A stretch of DNA of 64,000 nt from the NCBI GenBank assembly GCA_900317105.1, contig ONFP01000002.1, positions 1 to 64,000 of the forward strand, given 5' to 3'. This document shows positions 19,085-27,831 of the stretch, piece after piece. Under the pieces are notes generated by a model, which saw only the letters and a list, made by a program, of their open reading frames with translations, was not told where the DNA came from and did not search any database. Each line of letters begins with the position of its first letter. Positions within the stretch are counted from its first letter, which is position 1. Source of the stretch: an uncultured Succinatimonas sp. Its GTDB lineage: Bacteria > Pseudomonadota > Gammaproteobacteria > Enterobacterales > Succinivibrionaceae. The translations under genes and the position numbers were made by a program.

Positions 19085-20305
19085 CTACTTAAATCTGTTG
19101 ATAACAGGTTTCACTGGTGTAGCTTGAGGTTTGTCATTCTTAGATGCATTTGGTGTTTCTTCAGCCTTTTCCTCTGTCAGACCAGCCTCTTTTTCCAGAT
19201 TTGCATAAAGATTCAGTTCTGCATGAGGAGCTTTTCCTTCTTCAACACTCTTACTCCAGTTATTTCTTCCGGCAGCGACCTCATAACCGAGCTTAAAGTA
19301 GGTCTCATATCTTTCCTTTAGCTTTTTCTCTCCTCCAGGAGCCAGAGCAAGCATCAGCATCAGTGAGTTGATTCCGTTGCCAAGCAGTCCTGCAGGAGTT
19401 TTTACTACAGTTGTTCCCTTTGGAGCAAGATCACCAAAACTCCAGAAAGCCACAAGTGACAGTAATCCCTCAGGTGTGTCTGGGCCTTTGTTACCGATTT
19501 GTAAACAGTTATTAGCGTTGTCCTCATCTGGAGAAACTATATAGCTGTATACGCTATCCAGAGCAGAGCGTTTATTCTTAATCTGAGCTTTAAGATCAAC
19601 CTTTGGTAAGGCAGCTTTGATTGTTTCTATTGTCTCTTTTCTGGATGCCTCGATTTTATCCTGAAGCTCTTTTCTTGCCTTGGTAATAGGACTGTTTTCT
19701 ATGTCAATAACGAAATCCTGACCCTGATTTCTGATCATTTTTTCGCAGGCTGCATTTAGTAGATCAAATAAATCCTTTCCATGTTCTTTTCGAATTTCGC
19801 TCATTACAATTTCGATAGCTTCTTCACAGTCTTTTCGAATTTCAGGATCAATGTGTTTTATTCTTTCCTGGTGATCTGCAAAGGCCTTATCTCTGTAGTT
19901 TCGAAATTCTGCTAGTTTCTGATCGACATCATAAGGTGGTTTTTCTGGCTTCTTGGCCCAATCTGGAAGAGAGAATGGCTTTGGTTTACCAATATCCTCA
20001 ATATCGCGAGGTTTTGCTGGCGCTTTTTTTAGCTCCTTGAGTAAATCCAGAACACAGATATATGACCACCAGACCGCAGCTCGATTATGAAGATTGTAGG
20101 CAAGAAAAGCACAGGCATCCTTGTACTCTTTCTTGTTTTCAAGTTCATGCAGAAAATCCTCACTGTTTGGATTATTTTCTGAAATTTCGAGAAGGTCGGT
20201 GGTTGCAGGATACATTTCCTGCTCAACAGCTTCGTTTACAGTCTGGTACTTTAGAAGTACCAGGTGTTTATTCATCCATTCAAGCTGATTTGATACATTA
20301 GCCAT
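19085..20305 (-). CDS. DUF6931-like protein in the vgrG cargo operon
   Basis: A 406-residue soluble protein of unknown function. Residues 58-95 (AYNLHNRAAVWWSYICVLDLL) and 275-350 (LLSLVAFWSFGDLAP..., ending YKLGYEVAAGRNNW-like) resemble the two conserved blocks of DUF6931-type proteins from secretion-system loci. Between them lies a charged helical insertion (about 100-270), so it is roughly twice the length I would expect for that family. The C-terminal tail is Pro/Lys-rich. It is the third gene of a minus-strand block led by vgrG and begins 25 nt after the Ala-rich gene. It could be an adaptor/chaperone or an effector. The family assignment is from memory of conserved patterns only. Confidence 0.55.
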   Translation of the reverse strand: MANVSNQLEWMNKHLVLLKYQTVNEAVEQEMYPATTDLLEISENNPNSEDFLHELENKKEYKDACAFLAYNLHNRAAVWWSYICVLDLLKELKKAPAKPRDIEDIGKPKPFSLPDWAKKPEKPPYDVDQKLAEFRNYRDKAFADHQERIKHIDPEIRKDCEEAIEIVMSEIRKEHGKDLFDLLNAACEKMIRNQGQDFVIDIENSPITKARKELQDKIEASRKETIETIKAALPKVDLKAQIKNKRSALDSVYSYIVSPDEDNANNCLQIGNKGPDTPEGLLSLVAFWSFGDLAPKGTTVVKTPAGLLGNGINSLMLMLALAPGGEKKLKERYETYFKLGYEVAAGRNNWSKSVEEGKAPHAELNLYANLEKEAGLTEEKAEETPNASKNDKPQATPVKPVINRFK

Positions 20306-20330
20306 GTTATAAATTTACTCCGTATGTTTT

Positions 20331-20723
20331 TTAGTTCATCTTTAAAGCTTTGGTTGCGATTTCTGTTGCACCGGCGCTAGTCTGTAGAGCTTTTGCTTCT
20401 GACTCAAGAGCTTTTGCCCTGTTCTTATTTGCCTCAGCGTCAGTTTGAGAGGCTGCAACCTCACCGCCTTGAGCTTTGACATCATCCTTAGCAAGAGAGC
20501 CTTCGTTAGAATTACCCTCAGCTTTCTTTTCATCAAGAACAGCCTTATCATCAGTTGGTTTGGATTCTCTGTCTCCAGAAGGATCACTTTCTTTGATATT
20601 GGAAGCAAGAACTGATTCCAGTGCTTCTTCAGCAATTATCATTGCTACGCCGGTTGCTATATCGGTTGCCAGACTTTGACCAAGTGCTTTGAGCTGTTCT
20701 TTACTTTCTTCTGTCAGTGCCAT
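20331..20723 (-). CDS. Ala/Lys-rich small protein of unknown function between vgrG and the DUF6931-like gene
   Basis: A 130-residue protein with no recognised domain. Residues 16-42 (SLATDIATGVAMIIAEEALE...) form an apolar helix that could be membrane-associated. The middle is an acidic, disordered-looking linker (SDPSGDRESKPTDDK...). Residues about 85-128 are an Ala-rich helix with heptad-like spacing (ANKNRAKALESEAKALQTSA). AGGAGCAG precedes the ATG. It starts 41 nt after the vgrG stop. Position suggests a T6SS cargo, adaptor or immunity factor, but nothing in the sequence decides this. Confidence 0.5.
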   Translation of the reverse strand: MALTEESKEQLKALGQSLATDIATGVAMIIAEEALESVLASNIKESDPSGDRESKPTDDKAVLDEKKAEGNSNEGSLAKDDVKAQGGEVAASQTDAEANKNRAKALESEAKALQTSAGATEIATKALKMN

Positions 20724-20764
20724 AATTCTGCTCCTATTTATTCAGACGTTGTATAAATAAACAA

Positions 20765-23700
20765 CTAAACTACAGGTCTTGCTTTGACTTCAGTAATTAC
20801 ACTATCTTTCTTTGTTGTTGATGATATTGTTATAGCTCCTCCTGAAACAGCAACCTTGGCAGGTTTTAATCCCCAGACATTAGCTCCAACAACAGCGTGA
20901 ATAGCAACTGTATTTAGGGCGTACTTAAGGCTTGCAAAAACATATTTGATATCCTGAGCATTATTTTTTCCTACATGGCCTTTTTTCTCAAACCAGTTTC
21001 CATCTTCATCTGCCATTTTCCATATTTCATTAACAATTCCCATTGCTTTGGAAATTAGATCTAATGCATCGCAGATAAAATCGCAGGTGTCAACGACAAA
21101 ACGGCAAACAGTTCTTGAATCTGCATCTTTTGCTTCTTTCAATTCGTTTTCTGCGGCTTTCTTCTCTGCAGGCGTTGAAGCATTTGTTACTTTATTCTCA
21201 GCTTCTGTAACTTTTGTATTTGTACCATCTGTAGCATTGTATCTTTTATCTTTATATCCAGCTACGCCTCCTTTCCTTTCTTGTTTCTCTTCGTCCCATT
21301 TACCATAAAAGTAGTTAGTAAACACGTTTCCGTTAACATAAACGCCCATTGCCTCATTAAGAACAGGGAATAACACTCCATCTAAGATTCCTTTTTCATA
21401 CTTTGAGGCGTTAGGGCCAACGTTAACAGCGATGGTATTACCCAGTTCTGAGACTAAATCTTCATCGAATTTTATGACACTTAGCATTGCTTTAGGCAAG
21501 GTTGTTGTTGCTAGGCTAGTTTCGTTACCACTAAGTCCAGATACACCCTTACTTACTTTGAATCCTGCTCCAACTCCGTCTTTTACAGCTGCGGCAAATT
21601 TGCCGGTTATATTAACCATTGGTGCTTTTACGCTTGTACCTTCAAAAGCATCTAAGGATATAGTTGAGCCAAAACTTGCCAGAGAACCGTTTGCAAATGG
21701 CATAGAACAAGCTTTCATAGATGAAGGAGCTATGGAGAAGGTTGTTCCTGCGCATCCCATCTTGATACTTCCTGGAGAGGTCATGGTAATTGATCCCGAG
21801 CCAGTCAGGGAAGTGGACTTAGATGAAGATATATTTATATTCTTAGCATTGATGGTTACGGTTCCTTTTGCGTTAATTTCCAGATTTCCGTCATGATCAA
21901 TTTTAAATACATCATCGAAGCCTTCTGAAGTATTTTCTGGATATCCTATTTCTCCTATGAATTCGCAGGTTATTGCTTCTAGACCTTTTAGCGCATTTTG
22001 ATATGCAGCATTCTTTTCCTTCTGCTTTTTGTCAGCATCTTTTTTCTTATCGTTTAGTGAGTTTATTTCATCATCAATTTTCTTGATCTCCTTCTGCTTT
22101 TTTTTCAGATCGTCACCAGTAAGAGTTTTTTCAGCTATTTCTGCTATCTGTTTATCGTTATTTTTAATTTTTATATTGCTTTCTATTTCTTTTAGAGCGC
22201 TGTCTGCTTCTTTAAACTCTTTCTTTGTTTTTTCCAAAAGTGTTCTTATTTCAGAACAGCGAGCTTTTATTGATTCAGCTTTTAATGGTTTGCAGTCTTC
22301 AGTATTCAAACCTCCAAGATAGCTTGCATTGATAGCTTTTGTTCCAGAATAATCCTGATAATACTTATAGGTGTTATCCTCTTTAACTAAGGCTTCGACA
22401 AGAGATGATTCTGTTCCATCCTGAATCTTATTTTTAACGTATTGCTTTATATCGGTATTTTTTTCTAGAGCAAGTTTTGAAATGCCAAATTTGCTTTCGT
22501 CAACCTCATATCCTTTAATTCCGGTATTTTTACTGTTATCCGTAGCATCCCATACGTGAACACGTGCTCCGTGGCTATGGGTTGCAAGTCCTTTGATTGA
22601 AGCTAGATTATTGTTTCTTTCCACTTTATCAGCTTCGCTAACTGTATCTGAGGCTCTCTGGGAGAGGAAGCTGTGTAGATAGTAATTATTATTTCCTGAA
22701 ATAATCAGAACCTTTTGTCCAATACGAGGAATATTAAATATTTCTTTATTATATATTGTAGAGGTTAATTGAACCTGAACCGGCTTGCTGTGTCCTGAAG
22801 GCAGAGCGTAGAATAGGCTTGGGCTCTTGGTATTATCTCCTGCACAGATACAGATAGAGCCGGCCAGTGGTTCCTTTAAATCAGGAGAGTCCTTTGGTGC
22901 TGGCCAGTTTCCAGAGTAGTTGCCTTCTCCATCAGTTACAACAGCTTCTAGTACCATTACGTTATGGTGTGAAGCGTGAACTGTAATTTCTTTATTTACT
23001 GATACATTTTGCTCTTCAACTGGTGTGAAGTCAGTAAAGGAACCTGGTTCTTTGTTCTGATCCAGCTCATATGCACAGATTGTTTCCTCGATGCTAGGCT
23101 CATGTTTTTTGCTGGTATTGAAAACAGAACTGTCTAAACCTGCAAGAATGTGCAGATCAACATTATCAACAATAAGTTTCACTTCACTGTCAATGTAGTT
23201 TTGAGCCTTAATAACAGTTCCTGGAACGAAGATAAGATGTGATGCTGTAAGCCTGTAGCGCATCTTTTCTCTGTCTGTCTTGTTATTCAGATTTTTCAGG
23301 TTCTCAATTTCTGAATTTGTCTTTGATGCAATAGCATTTTTCTCTGTAGTAGTGGAGTAGATAAGGAATTCATTGTTACTGTCGAATGTGGCAAGATCTT
23401 CATTATTTACATCGATACTGAATGAGGTTAATTTAGGGGATCCACTATCAGACTGATCGCAGGTAACTTCAATATCGTAATTTAGCTTATCTGAGTTTGA
23501 GTCATCAAAATAGCTACTTATAACTCCATTACTCTTGCTGACTCCATAGCCCTTGCTCAGGAAGACCTTTATTATTTTTTTTTCCTTGTTATCTGCATGA
23601 ATAATGTTGAAATTGAGGCCGAAATCGGTAAGGATTTTTCTTAAGCAATACAGTGGAGTGTAATTTCCGATCTGAATGCACACATTGTCAGGAAGAGATG

Positions 23701-24271
23701 AGAAAAGCTTCTTGTCTTTTGAATCTAGCAGCTCATACTGGATTGATAAAAAAGTACTGTCTTTGTAATCTTCACCATAGACAACTTTCTCTGGCTTACT
23801 TAGGAACTTCTCCAGCTTATCCTGAAGTTTTCCATAGGTAAGATCATGATATTTGTAATTGTTTCCTTTGAGAAGTTCGAATGGGGAGGCGAAATTAATC
23901 TCGAAAATATTAGCAGGCTTGCTGTCGGTCTTGGTAGTCACATCCATGGTTTTACCAAGAAATTTTACTGAAGAGATTAGTCCGTTCACTACTCGCTTAA
24001 AGCTGTAATTCTGTTTTATTTGCTTATCTTTGTTAGGAGCATGCAGATTATCAAGAATCTCCACCTCGATATTAATCATTTTTCCTATGAGTTGCTGTAG
24101 TTCAGACGCTTTTAGTGAGTTTGTCGCATAGAAGAACAGTTTTCCGTAATACAGATCTGATATTCCTTCTTTCATAGAAAACTCATAAACAGAGTATGAA
24201 GGAAATATAGCCTGCCCTTCAGTGAGTTCAGGAGTAATGCTGAAATAAATAGACTTTAGCTTTGTATTCAT
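20765..24271 (-). CDS. vgrG: T6SS spike protein VgrG (TssI) with helical-hairpin insertion and C-terminal extension
   Basis: VgrG trimers cap the Hcp tube. Of 1168 residues, about 1-430 form the gp27-like part and 460-545 the gp5/OB part (FNIPRIGQKVLIISGNNNYYLHSFL). Residues 663-768 are a highly charged helical hairpin: two long Lys/Glu helices with a turn at TLTGDD. Residues 790-905 are the spike beta-helix, with strands such as GNLEINAKGTVTINAKN. Residues about 905-1168 are an unrecognised extension with a Cys-rich amphipathic helix (CRFVVDTCDFICDAL) and a final beta-like segment. Plain VgrG proteins are around 600-700 residues, so this is an evolved-type VgrG. It heads a minus-strand block and is divergent from hcp. 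Confidence 0.9.
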   Translation of the reverse strand: MNTKLKSIYFSITPELTEGQAIFPSYSVYEFSMKEGISDLYYGKLFFYATNSLKASELQQLIGKMINIEVEILDNLHAPNKDKQIKQNYSFKRVVNGLISSVKFLGKTMDVTTKTDSKPANIFEINFASPFELLKGNNYKYHDLTYGKLQDKLEKFLSKPEKVVYGEDYKDSTFLSIQYELLDSKDKKLFSSLPDNVCIQIGNYTPLYCLRKILTDFGLNFNIIHADNKEKKIIKVFLSKGYGVSKSNGVISSYFDDSNSDKLNYDIEVTCDQSDSGSPKLTSFSIDVNNEDLATFDSNNEFLIYSTTTEKNAIASKTNSEIENLKNLNNKTDREKMRYRLTASHLIFVPGTVIKAQNYIDSEVKLIVDNVDLHILAGLDSSVFNTSKKHEPSIEETICAYELDQNKEPGSFTDFTPVEEQNVSVNKEITVHASHHNVMVLEAVVTDGEGNYSGNWPAPKDSPDLKEPLAGSICICAGDNTKSPSLFYALPSGHSKPVQVQLTSTIYNKEIFNIPRIGQKVLIISGNNNYYLHSFLSQRASDTVSEADKVERNNNLASIKGLATHSHGARVHVWDATDNSKNTGIKGYEVDESKFGISKLALEKNTDIKQYVKNKIQDGTESSLVEALVKEDNTYKYYQDYSGTKAINASYLGGLNTEDCKPLKAESIKARCSEIRTLLEKTKKEFKEADSALKEIESNIKIKNNDKQIAEIAEKTLTGDDLKKKQKEIKKIDDEINSLNDKKKDADKKQKEKNAAYQNALKGLEAITCEFIGEIGYPENTSEGFDDVFKIDHDGNLEINAKGTVTINAKNINISSSKSTSLTGSGSITMTSPGSIKMGCAGTTFSIAPSSMKACSMPFANGSLASFGSTISLDAFEGTSVKAPMVNITGKFAAAVKDGVGAGFKVSKGVSGLSGNETSLATTTLPKAMLSVIKFDEDLVSELGNTIAVNVGPNASKYEKGILDGVLFPVLNEAMGVYVNGNVFTNYFYGKWDEEKQERKGGVAGYKDKRYNATDGTNTKVTEAENKVTNASTPAEKKAAENELKEAKDADSRTVCRFVVDTCDFICDALDLISKAMGIVNEIWKMADEDGNWFEKKGHVGKNNAQDIKYVFASLKYALNTVAIHAVVGANVWGLKPAKVAVSGGAITISSTTKKDSVITEVKARPVV

Positions 24272-24489
24272 CTTATATTCCCTCGAAAACTGATTCTATA
24301 TACAAATTAGGGCTGCAAGTGTACTAGTTGCTATGCAGATACAGTTCAATTCGCATATTTCAATCATAGTTGAGAAAAATAAACTAAACAGTTGCCTTTT
24401 CTGCATTTTTTTCTAAATAAAATCCTCAAAGATCACATATGTAGAAAAAAATTCGATTATCCTTAATAATAGGTAAAAAAATGTGTGTG

Positions 24490-24528
24490 ATATGTGACTA
24501 TTGTCAAAAATATGAAAAGTAGTGAAAA
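24490..24528 (+). repeat. 39-nt direct repeat, copy 1 (vgrG-proximal)
   Basis: It starts ATATGTGACTAT and ends in AAAAGTAGT plus a G/T-AAAA tail. It matches copy 2 at 32 of 39 positions without gaps, with the ends better conserved than the middle. It lies about 220 nt upstream of the vgrG start. Two conserved blocks separated by a variable centre resemble a regulator site. Confidence 0.6.
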
Positions 24529-24921
24529 TATTAAGAAAAACTTAGTCAAGATGTAAAATGCTAAAAGCATTGGCTTGTCTATATATTCTAATTGAAATAT
24601 TCATTTCCTTTAATAAAGGAATAATCATTATTTTGTCTTTGTGATGTTTTGGTTGGTGACAATTACCGAATTCTATCTTTTGTGTAATGCATGATAATCA
24701 AGATGGGCTTGATCTTTCAGTTTTTTTCTTGAAACTTATAATACGCATATATTTACATAAGCTTTTTGTCATATTTTTAAGATTATTTGATCTACTTTTT
24801 GTATTTTTACTGTCTAGCTGAAAGAAAAGTATTTTACAGAAAATTATTCTTACAAAACAAAAAACTAATACATAAAATTGGTTCCTCACCTCCTTTTTTT
24901 TTTAAACTTTTATATTAGAAA

Positions 24922-24960
24922 ATATGTGACTATCTTCATATATTTTAAAAGTAGTTAAAA
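24922..24960 (+). repeat. 39-nt direct repeat, copy 2 (hcp-proximal)
   Basis: Second copy of the repeat at 24490, in the same orientation, about 235 nt upstream of the first hcp start. The 12-nt block ATATGTGACTAT is identical in both copies, as is AAAAGTAGT. Confidence 0.6.
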
Positions 24961-25195
24961 CAACAGGAAAAAATGATCTATATTGTGTAATAACAGAACA
25001 ACATTATTTTGATAATGTTTCTTCTGCCGGTGACTTTAAGGAGAAATATATTCTTGTTGAGATTCTCCGATGAAAATTAAGAAGGCAGATTTTTAATCAA
25101 CAGTTTTTATTTTCATGTAAATGAGATTAAAAACTTTTTTAACGGTCAAACTTCAGCTCTTTTAGAGCAGTGATGATCATAAAAGGAGATTTATT

Positions 25196-25723
25196 ATGGC
25201 TTCAGATTTTTTTGTAAAGATTGACGGCATTGATGGTGATTCCAACGATAAGGGCCACAGCAAGTGGATCGAGCTCGTTGCTTTTTCTCATGGTTCTGTT
25301 CAGAACGTTGGTGCCGGAAGAGCTACTGATGTATCAGGTCGTGGTGCTTTTGAGCCATTCACTTTTGTTCATCTGATTGACAAGGCAACTCCAAAGATTC
25401 AGCAGTTCTGTATGTCAGGTCAGAAAGTAGCCAAGGTTCAGTTCCAGGTATGCCGTGCTGTTGCCGGTAAGCAGGAACCTGTATATGAGGTTACTCTTGA
25501 AAACGTGAAGATTTCCAAGGCATTTGTCAAGTCAGTAGTTTCTGGCGGAAACGGTGCAGACTCTCTGATTAACAGCTTCCAGGGCGCAGACGGTGCATAC
25601 CTGCCTTTAGAACAGGTAGAGCTGGTAGCAGGCAAGATTACCTGGAAGTACACCGCTATTAAGCCTGATAACACCAAGGATGGTGCAGTAGAGGCAAACT
25701 TCAACCAGATTGAGAATGCTTAA
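25196..25723 (+). CDS. hcp: T6SS tube protein Hcp (copy 1)
   Basis: Hcp hexamers stack into the inner tube that is fired by sheath contraction. The 175-residue protein has the family pattern: N-terminal DFFVKIDGIDGDS, then GHSKWIE, SFSHG-type AFSHGSVQN, FVHLIDKATPKIQQFCMSGQ and C-terminal KITWKYTAIKPD. It differs from copy 3 at only nine positions. A strong AAAGGAG lies before the ATG. Confidence 0.96.
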   Translation: MASDFFVKIDGIDGDSNDKGHSKWIELVAFSHGSVQNVGAGRATDVSGRGAFEPFTFVHLIDKATPKIQQFCMSGQKVAKVQFQVCRAVAGKQEPVYEVTLENVKISKAFVKSVVSGGNGADSLINSFQGADGAYLPLEQVELVAGKITWKYTAIKPDNTKDGAVEANFNQIENA

Positions 25724-25780
25724 TCTGATTCTTGGGTAACTGGACTTTGTTAAAGGACTTTTTAGTTTAAATCGCACAAG

Positions 25781-25811
25781 TTAGGACCTTCTGGTAACTC
25801 AGATGTCCTAA
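25781..25811 (+). other. Hairpin between hcp copies 1 and 2
   Basis: TTAGGAC and GTCCTAA form a 7-bp stem around a 17-nt loop in the 147-nt gap between the two hcp genes. No T-tract follows, so it is more likely an mRNA processing or stability element than a terminator. A short GGGAATTCCC palindrome lies at 25829-25838. Confidence 0.35.
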
Positions 25812-25870
25812 CAGAATAGCTCCCAAAGGGGAATTCCCAGATGGAGTAAAAATTTGAAAGGAGACTTATC

Positions 25871-26398
25871 ATGGCTTCAGATTTTTTTGTAAAGATTGAC
25901 GGTATTGACGGAGATTCAAACGATAAGGGCCACAGCAAGTGGATCGAGGCAATCTCTTTCTCCCATGGTTCAGTTCAGAACGTTGGTGCTGGAAGAGCAA
26001 CTGATGTGTCTGGTCGAGGCGCTTTCGAACCATTCTCTTTCGTTCATCTGATTGACAAGGCAACACCAAAGATTCAGCAGTTCTGTATGTCTGGTCAGAA
26101 GATTGCAAAGGTTGAATTCCAGGTTTGTCGTGAGGTTGCAGGTGCGCAGGTACCAGTTTATGAGATTACTTTGGAAAATGTAAAGATCAGCAAGGCAGAA
26201 GTAAAATCTGTAGTATCTGGAGGAAACGGCGCAGAGAGTCTGATTAACACTTTCCAGGGAGCAGATGGAGCTTATCTGCCTGTAGAACAGGTACAACTTG
26301 TAGCAGGAAAGATCTCCTGGAAGTATACAGCAATTAAACCTGACAGCACCAAGGATGGTGCAGTAGAGGCAAACTTCAACCAGATTGAGAATGCTTAA
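25871..26398 (+). CDS. hcp: T6SS tube protein Hcp (copy 2)
   Basis: 175 residues, collinear with copies 1 and 3 but the most divergent of the three, with changes such as IEAISFSHG, KIAKVEFQVCREVAGAQVP and AEVKSVV. The last 20 codons are nearly identical to copy 1 at DNA level. It has its own AAAGGAG site and is followed by a strong terminator, so copies 1 and 2 probably form a highly expressed bicistron. Confidence 0.96.
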   Translation: MASDFFVKIDGIDGDSNDKGHSKWIEAISFSHGSVQNVGAGRATDVSGRGAFEPFSFVHLIDKATPKIQQFCMSGQKIAKVEFQVCREVAGAQVPVYEITLENVKISKAEVKSVVSGGNGAESLINTFQGADGAYLPVEQVQLVAGKISWKYTAIKPDSTKDGAVEANFNQIENA

Positions 26399-26405
26399 TT
26401 CTATA

Positions 26406-26438
26406 GAGGCTTTCTCCTTAGGGAGAAGGCCTTTTTTA
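26406..26438 (+). terminator. Rho-independent terminator after hcp copy 2
   Basis: GGCTTTCTCC and GGGAGAAGGCC pair around TTA, followed by T6 and an AT-rich stretch. It separates the hcp pair from the tssA operon. Confidence 0.85.
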
Positions 26439-26716
26439 TTTACTGTAAAACGATATGGGGGATTGAGATAAGAAAAAATTTAGATAAAAAGCACTTTTTA
26501 GCACGATGTTATTGCGAGCAGTTTAATATTTTGAACAAAATAATTATGACATAGTTTCTAAAAATTGCTTTTTTTTCTTTAAAGTTAGCTAAAACAAAGA
26601 GATGATCACAGTAAATATGGCAGTCAATAACTACTCTTGAAGTTAGCAGTTATATATCTGAATTTGTTTGTTTTATTCAAATAATCGCGGTATTTAGAGA
26701 ACAAGTGGGGGAGAAA
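26439..26716 (+). promoter_or_regulatory. AT-rich leader/promoter region of the tssA operon
   Basis: No gene is present between the hcp terminator and tssA. The strong terminator upstream implies that tssA has its own promoter here, but I cannot pick a confident -35/-10 pair. GGGGGAG just before the ATG at 26717 is the ribosome binding site. Confidence 0.45.
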
Positions 26717-27799
26717 ATGGATTTTCCTGACTTATCGACACTGACGACTGAATTGCCTGACAATCGCTGTGGCGATAACTGTGAATATGATCAGTTGTAC
26801 ATGGAGTTAGATTCTCTTGCAGTTGGAGTCCCAGATTCAGAGATGGGGGATTCTGTAACTGAGGGAAAAGAGCCAGAATTTTCTAAGCTTTGCTCGTCAT
26901 GCCTTTCATTATGGGAAAAGACCAGAGATCTTAGAGTTGCAACCTATTACACGATTGGTATGTCCTGCTGTAATGGCCTTGAAGGTTTGAAATTCGGTCT
27001 TCAGCTTATCGATTACCTGATTGACAATATGTGGGAGGACTTTTATCCAAAGCTTGATCCTGAGGATGATAACGATCCTACCGAACGAGTAAATATTCTC
27101 CATATGCTGTCCCCTCAAAGCGGCTCATACAATGATCCCATAAGGTTTATTTATCATCTAAGACAGAATCGTTTTGTAGATTCTCTGCCATATTCCATCA
27201 GAGATGTGATGGTGGTTCAAGGCTTTATCGAAGGAAAGACAGAGAACGAGGTTGACCCTGTTATTGTTAATGCAGAACTTAATGGTGTTCCTGCTGAAGA
27301 AATGGAAAGCCGCAGTAAGTGTGTTGATGACATTCTTGCTCTGCTCGATAAGATTTCTTCTAGCATGAATGAAAAGATGGGGAATGCAGGATATTTGAAT
27401 CTTGAGGCTCTAATTGCTGAAATGAAGAGTGTCAAGAAGTTCATATCAGCATATAAAAAAGGAGGCGTTTCATCAGATGAATCTTCAAATGTTCAGGAAA
27501 CAGGCGTTACTGAACAGAAAACTGACTTAGGAAACGGTGGTAGCGAGTCTGGTAAAAAATATATTGGCTTTGATATAAAGTCTTTTGTTGTTTCAGACCG
27601 TGGTGATGCCCTGATGCTTATAAAGAAATGCTCAGATTTCTTTGCGAAAACAGAACCTACCAGTCCTCTTCCTTTTTTATTAAACAGAGCTTTGCGTATG
27701 TCGGATATGAATCTTCTGGACATTATGCGAGAGATTGATGAAAACTCGGTTTCAAAGGCAATGGAACAGCTTGGCGTGATCCAGAAAGCCGAAGAATGA
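26717..27799 (+). CDS. tssA: T6SS assembly protein TssA (ImpA N-terminal domain)
   Basis: TssA acts at the baseplate and in tube/sheath assembly. The N-terminal part carries the ImpA_N pattern: CGDNCEYDQLYMELD, then WEKTRDLRVATYYT and WEDFYPKLDPEDDNDPTERVNIL. A hydrophilic linker near residues 245-280 precedes a shorter C-terminal helical part. The ATG at 26717, with GGGGGAG upstream, is preferred to the GTG at 26705, which would place the Shine-Dalgarno sequence inside the gene. That gives 360 residues. Confidence 0.92.
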   Translation: MDFPDLSTLTTELPDNRCGDNCEYDQLYMELDSLAVGVPDSEMGDSVTEGKEPEFSKLCSSCLSLWEKTRDLRVATYYTIGMSCCNGLEGLKFGLQLIDYLIDNMWEDFYPKLDPEDDNDPTERVNILHMLSPQSGSYNDPIRFIYHLRQNRFVDSLPYSIRDVMVVQGFIEGKTENEVDPVIVNAELNGVPAEEMESRSKCVDDILALLDKISSSMNEKMGNAGYLNLEALIAEMKSVKKFISAYKKGGVSSDESSNVQETGVTEQKTDLGNGGSESGKKYIGFDIKSFVVSDRGDALMLIKKCSDFFAKTEPTSPLPFLLNRALRMSDMNLLDIMREIDENSVSKAMEQLGVIQKAEE

Positions 27800-27831
27800 T
27801 TTTTTAACAACAATAAGGATAGGTAAATAGA

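Larger units (their letters stand above)
24272..25195. promoter_or_regulatory. Long AT-rich divergent region between vgrG and the hcp pair
   Basis: These 924 nt contain no credible gene. They must carry the divergent promoters of the vgrG block (-) and hcp (+). Visible elements are a 39-nt direct repeat in two copies (24490, 24922), a 7-bp hairpin TTCCTTT-AAT-AAAGGAA (24605-24621), and a GCTCT-TTT-AGAGC hairpin (25156-25168) about 27 nt before the first hcp ATG, probably in its leader. The length suggests complex control or a long untranslated leader. Confidence 0.55.

Noticed and set aside
21048..22322. Ser/Phe-rich plus-strand frames opposite vgrG
   Set aside because: They are shadows of the vgrG coding strand, with no ribosome site and repetitive antisense composition.
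24480..24500. CRP-like site (TGTGATATGTGAC)
   Set aside because: The second half does not fit TCACA, and it overlaps the more convincing 39-nt repeat.
24698..24889. A 63-codon minus-strand reading frame in the vgrG/hcp gap
   Set aside because: It is poor in typical codon use, rich in Phe/Lys/Ser from AT content, and resembles no family, so it is most likely chance in AT-rich DNA.
26520..26620. A possible third copy of the 39-nt repeat before tssA (TATGACATAG and AAAGTTAGCTAAAAC)
   Set aside because: The two blocks are much farther apart than in the real copies, and the match is only suggestive in AT-rich DNA.
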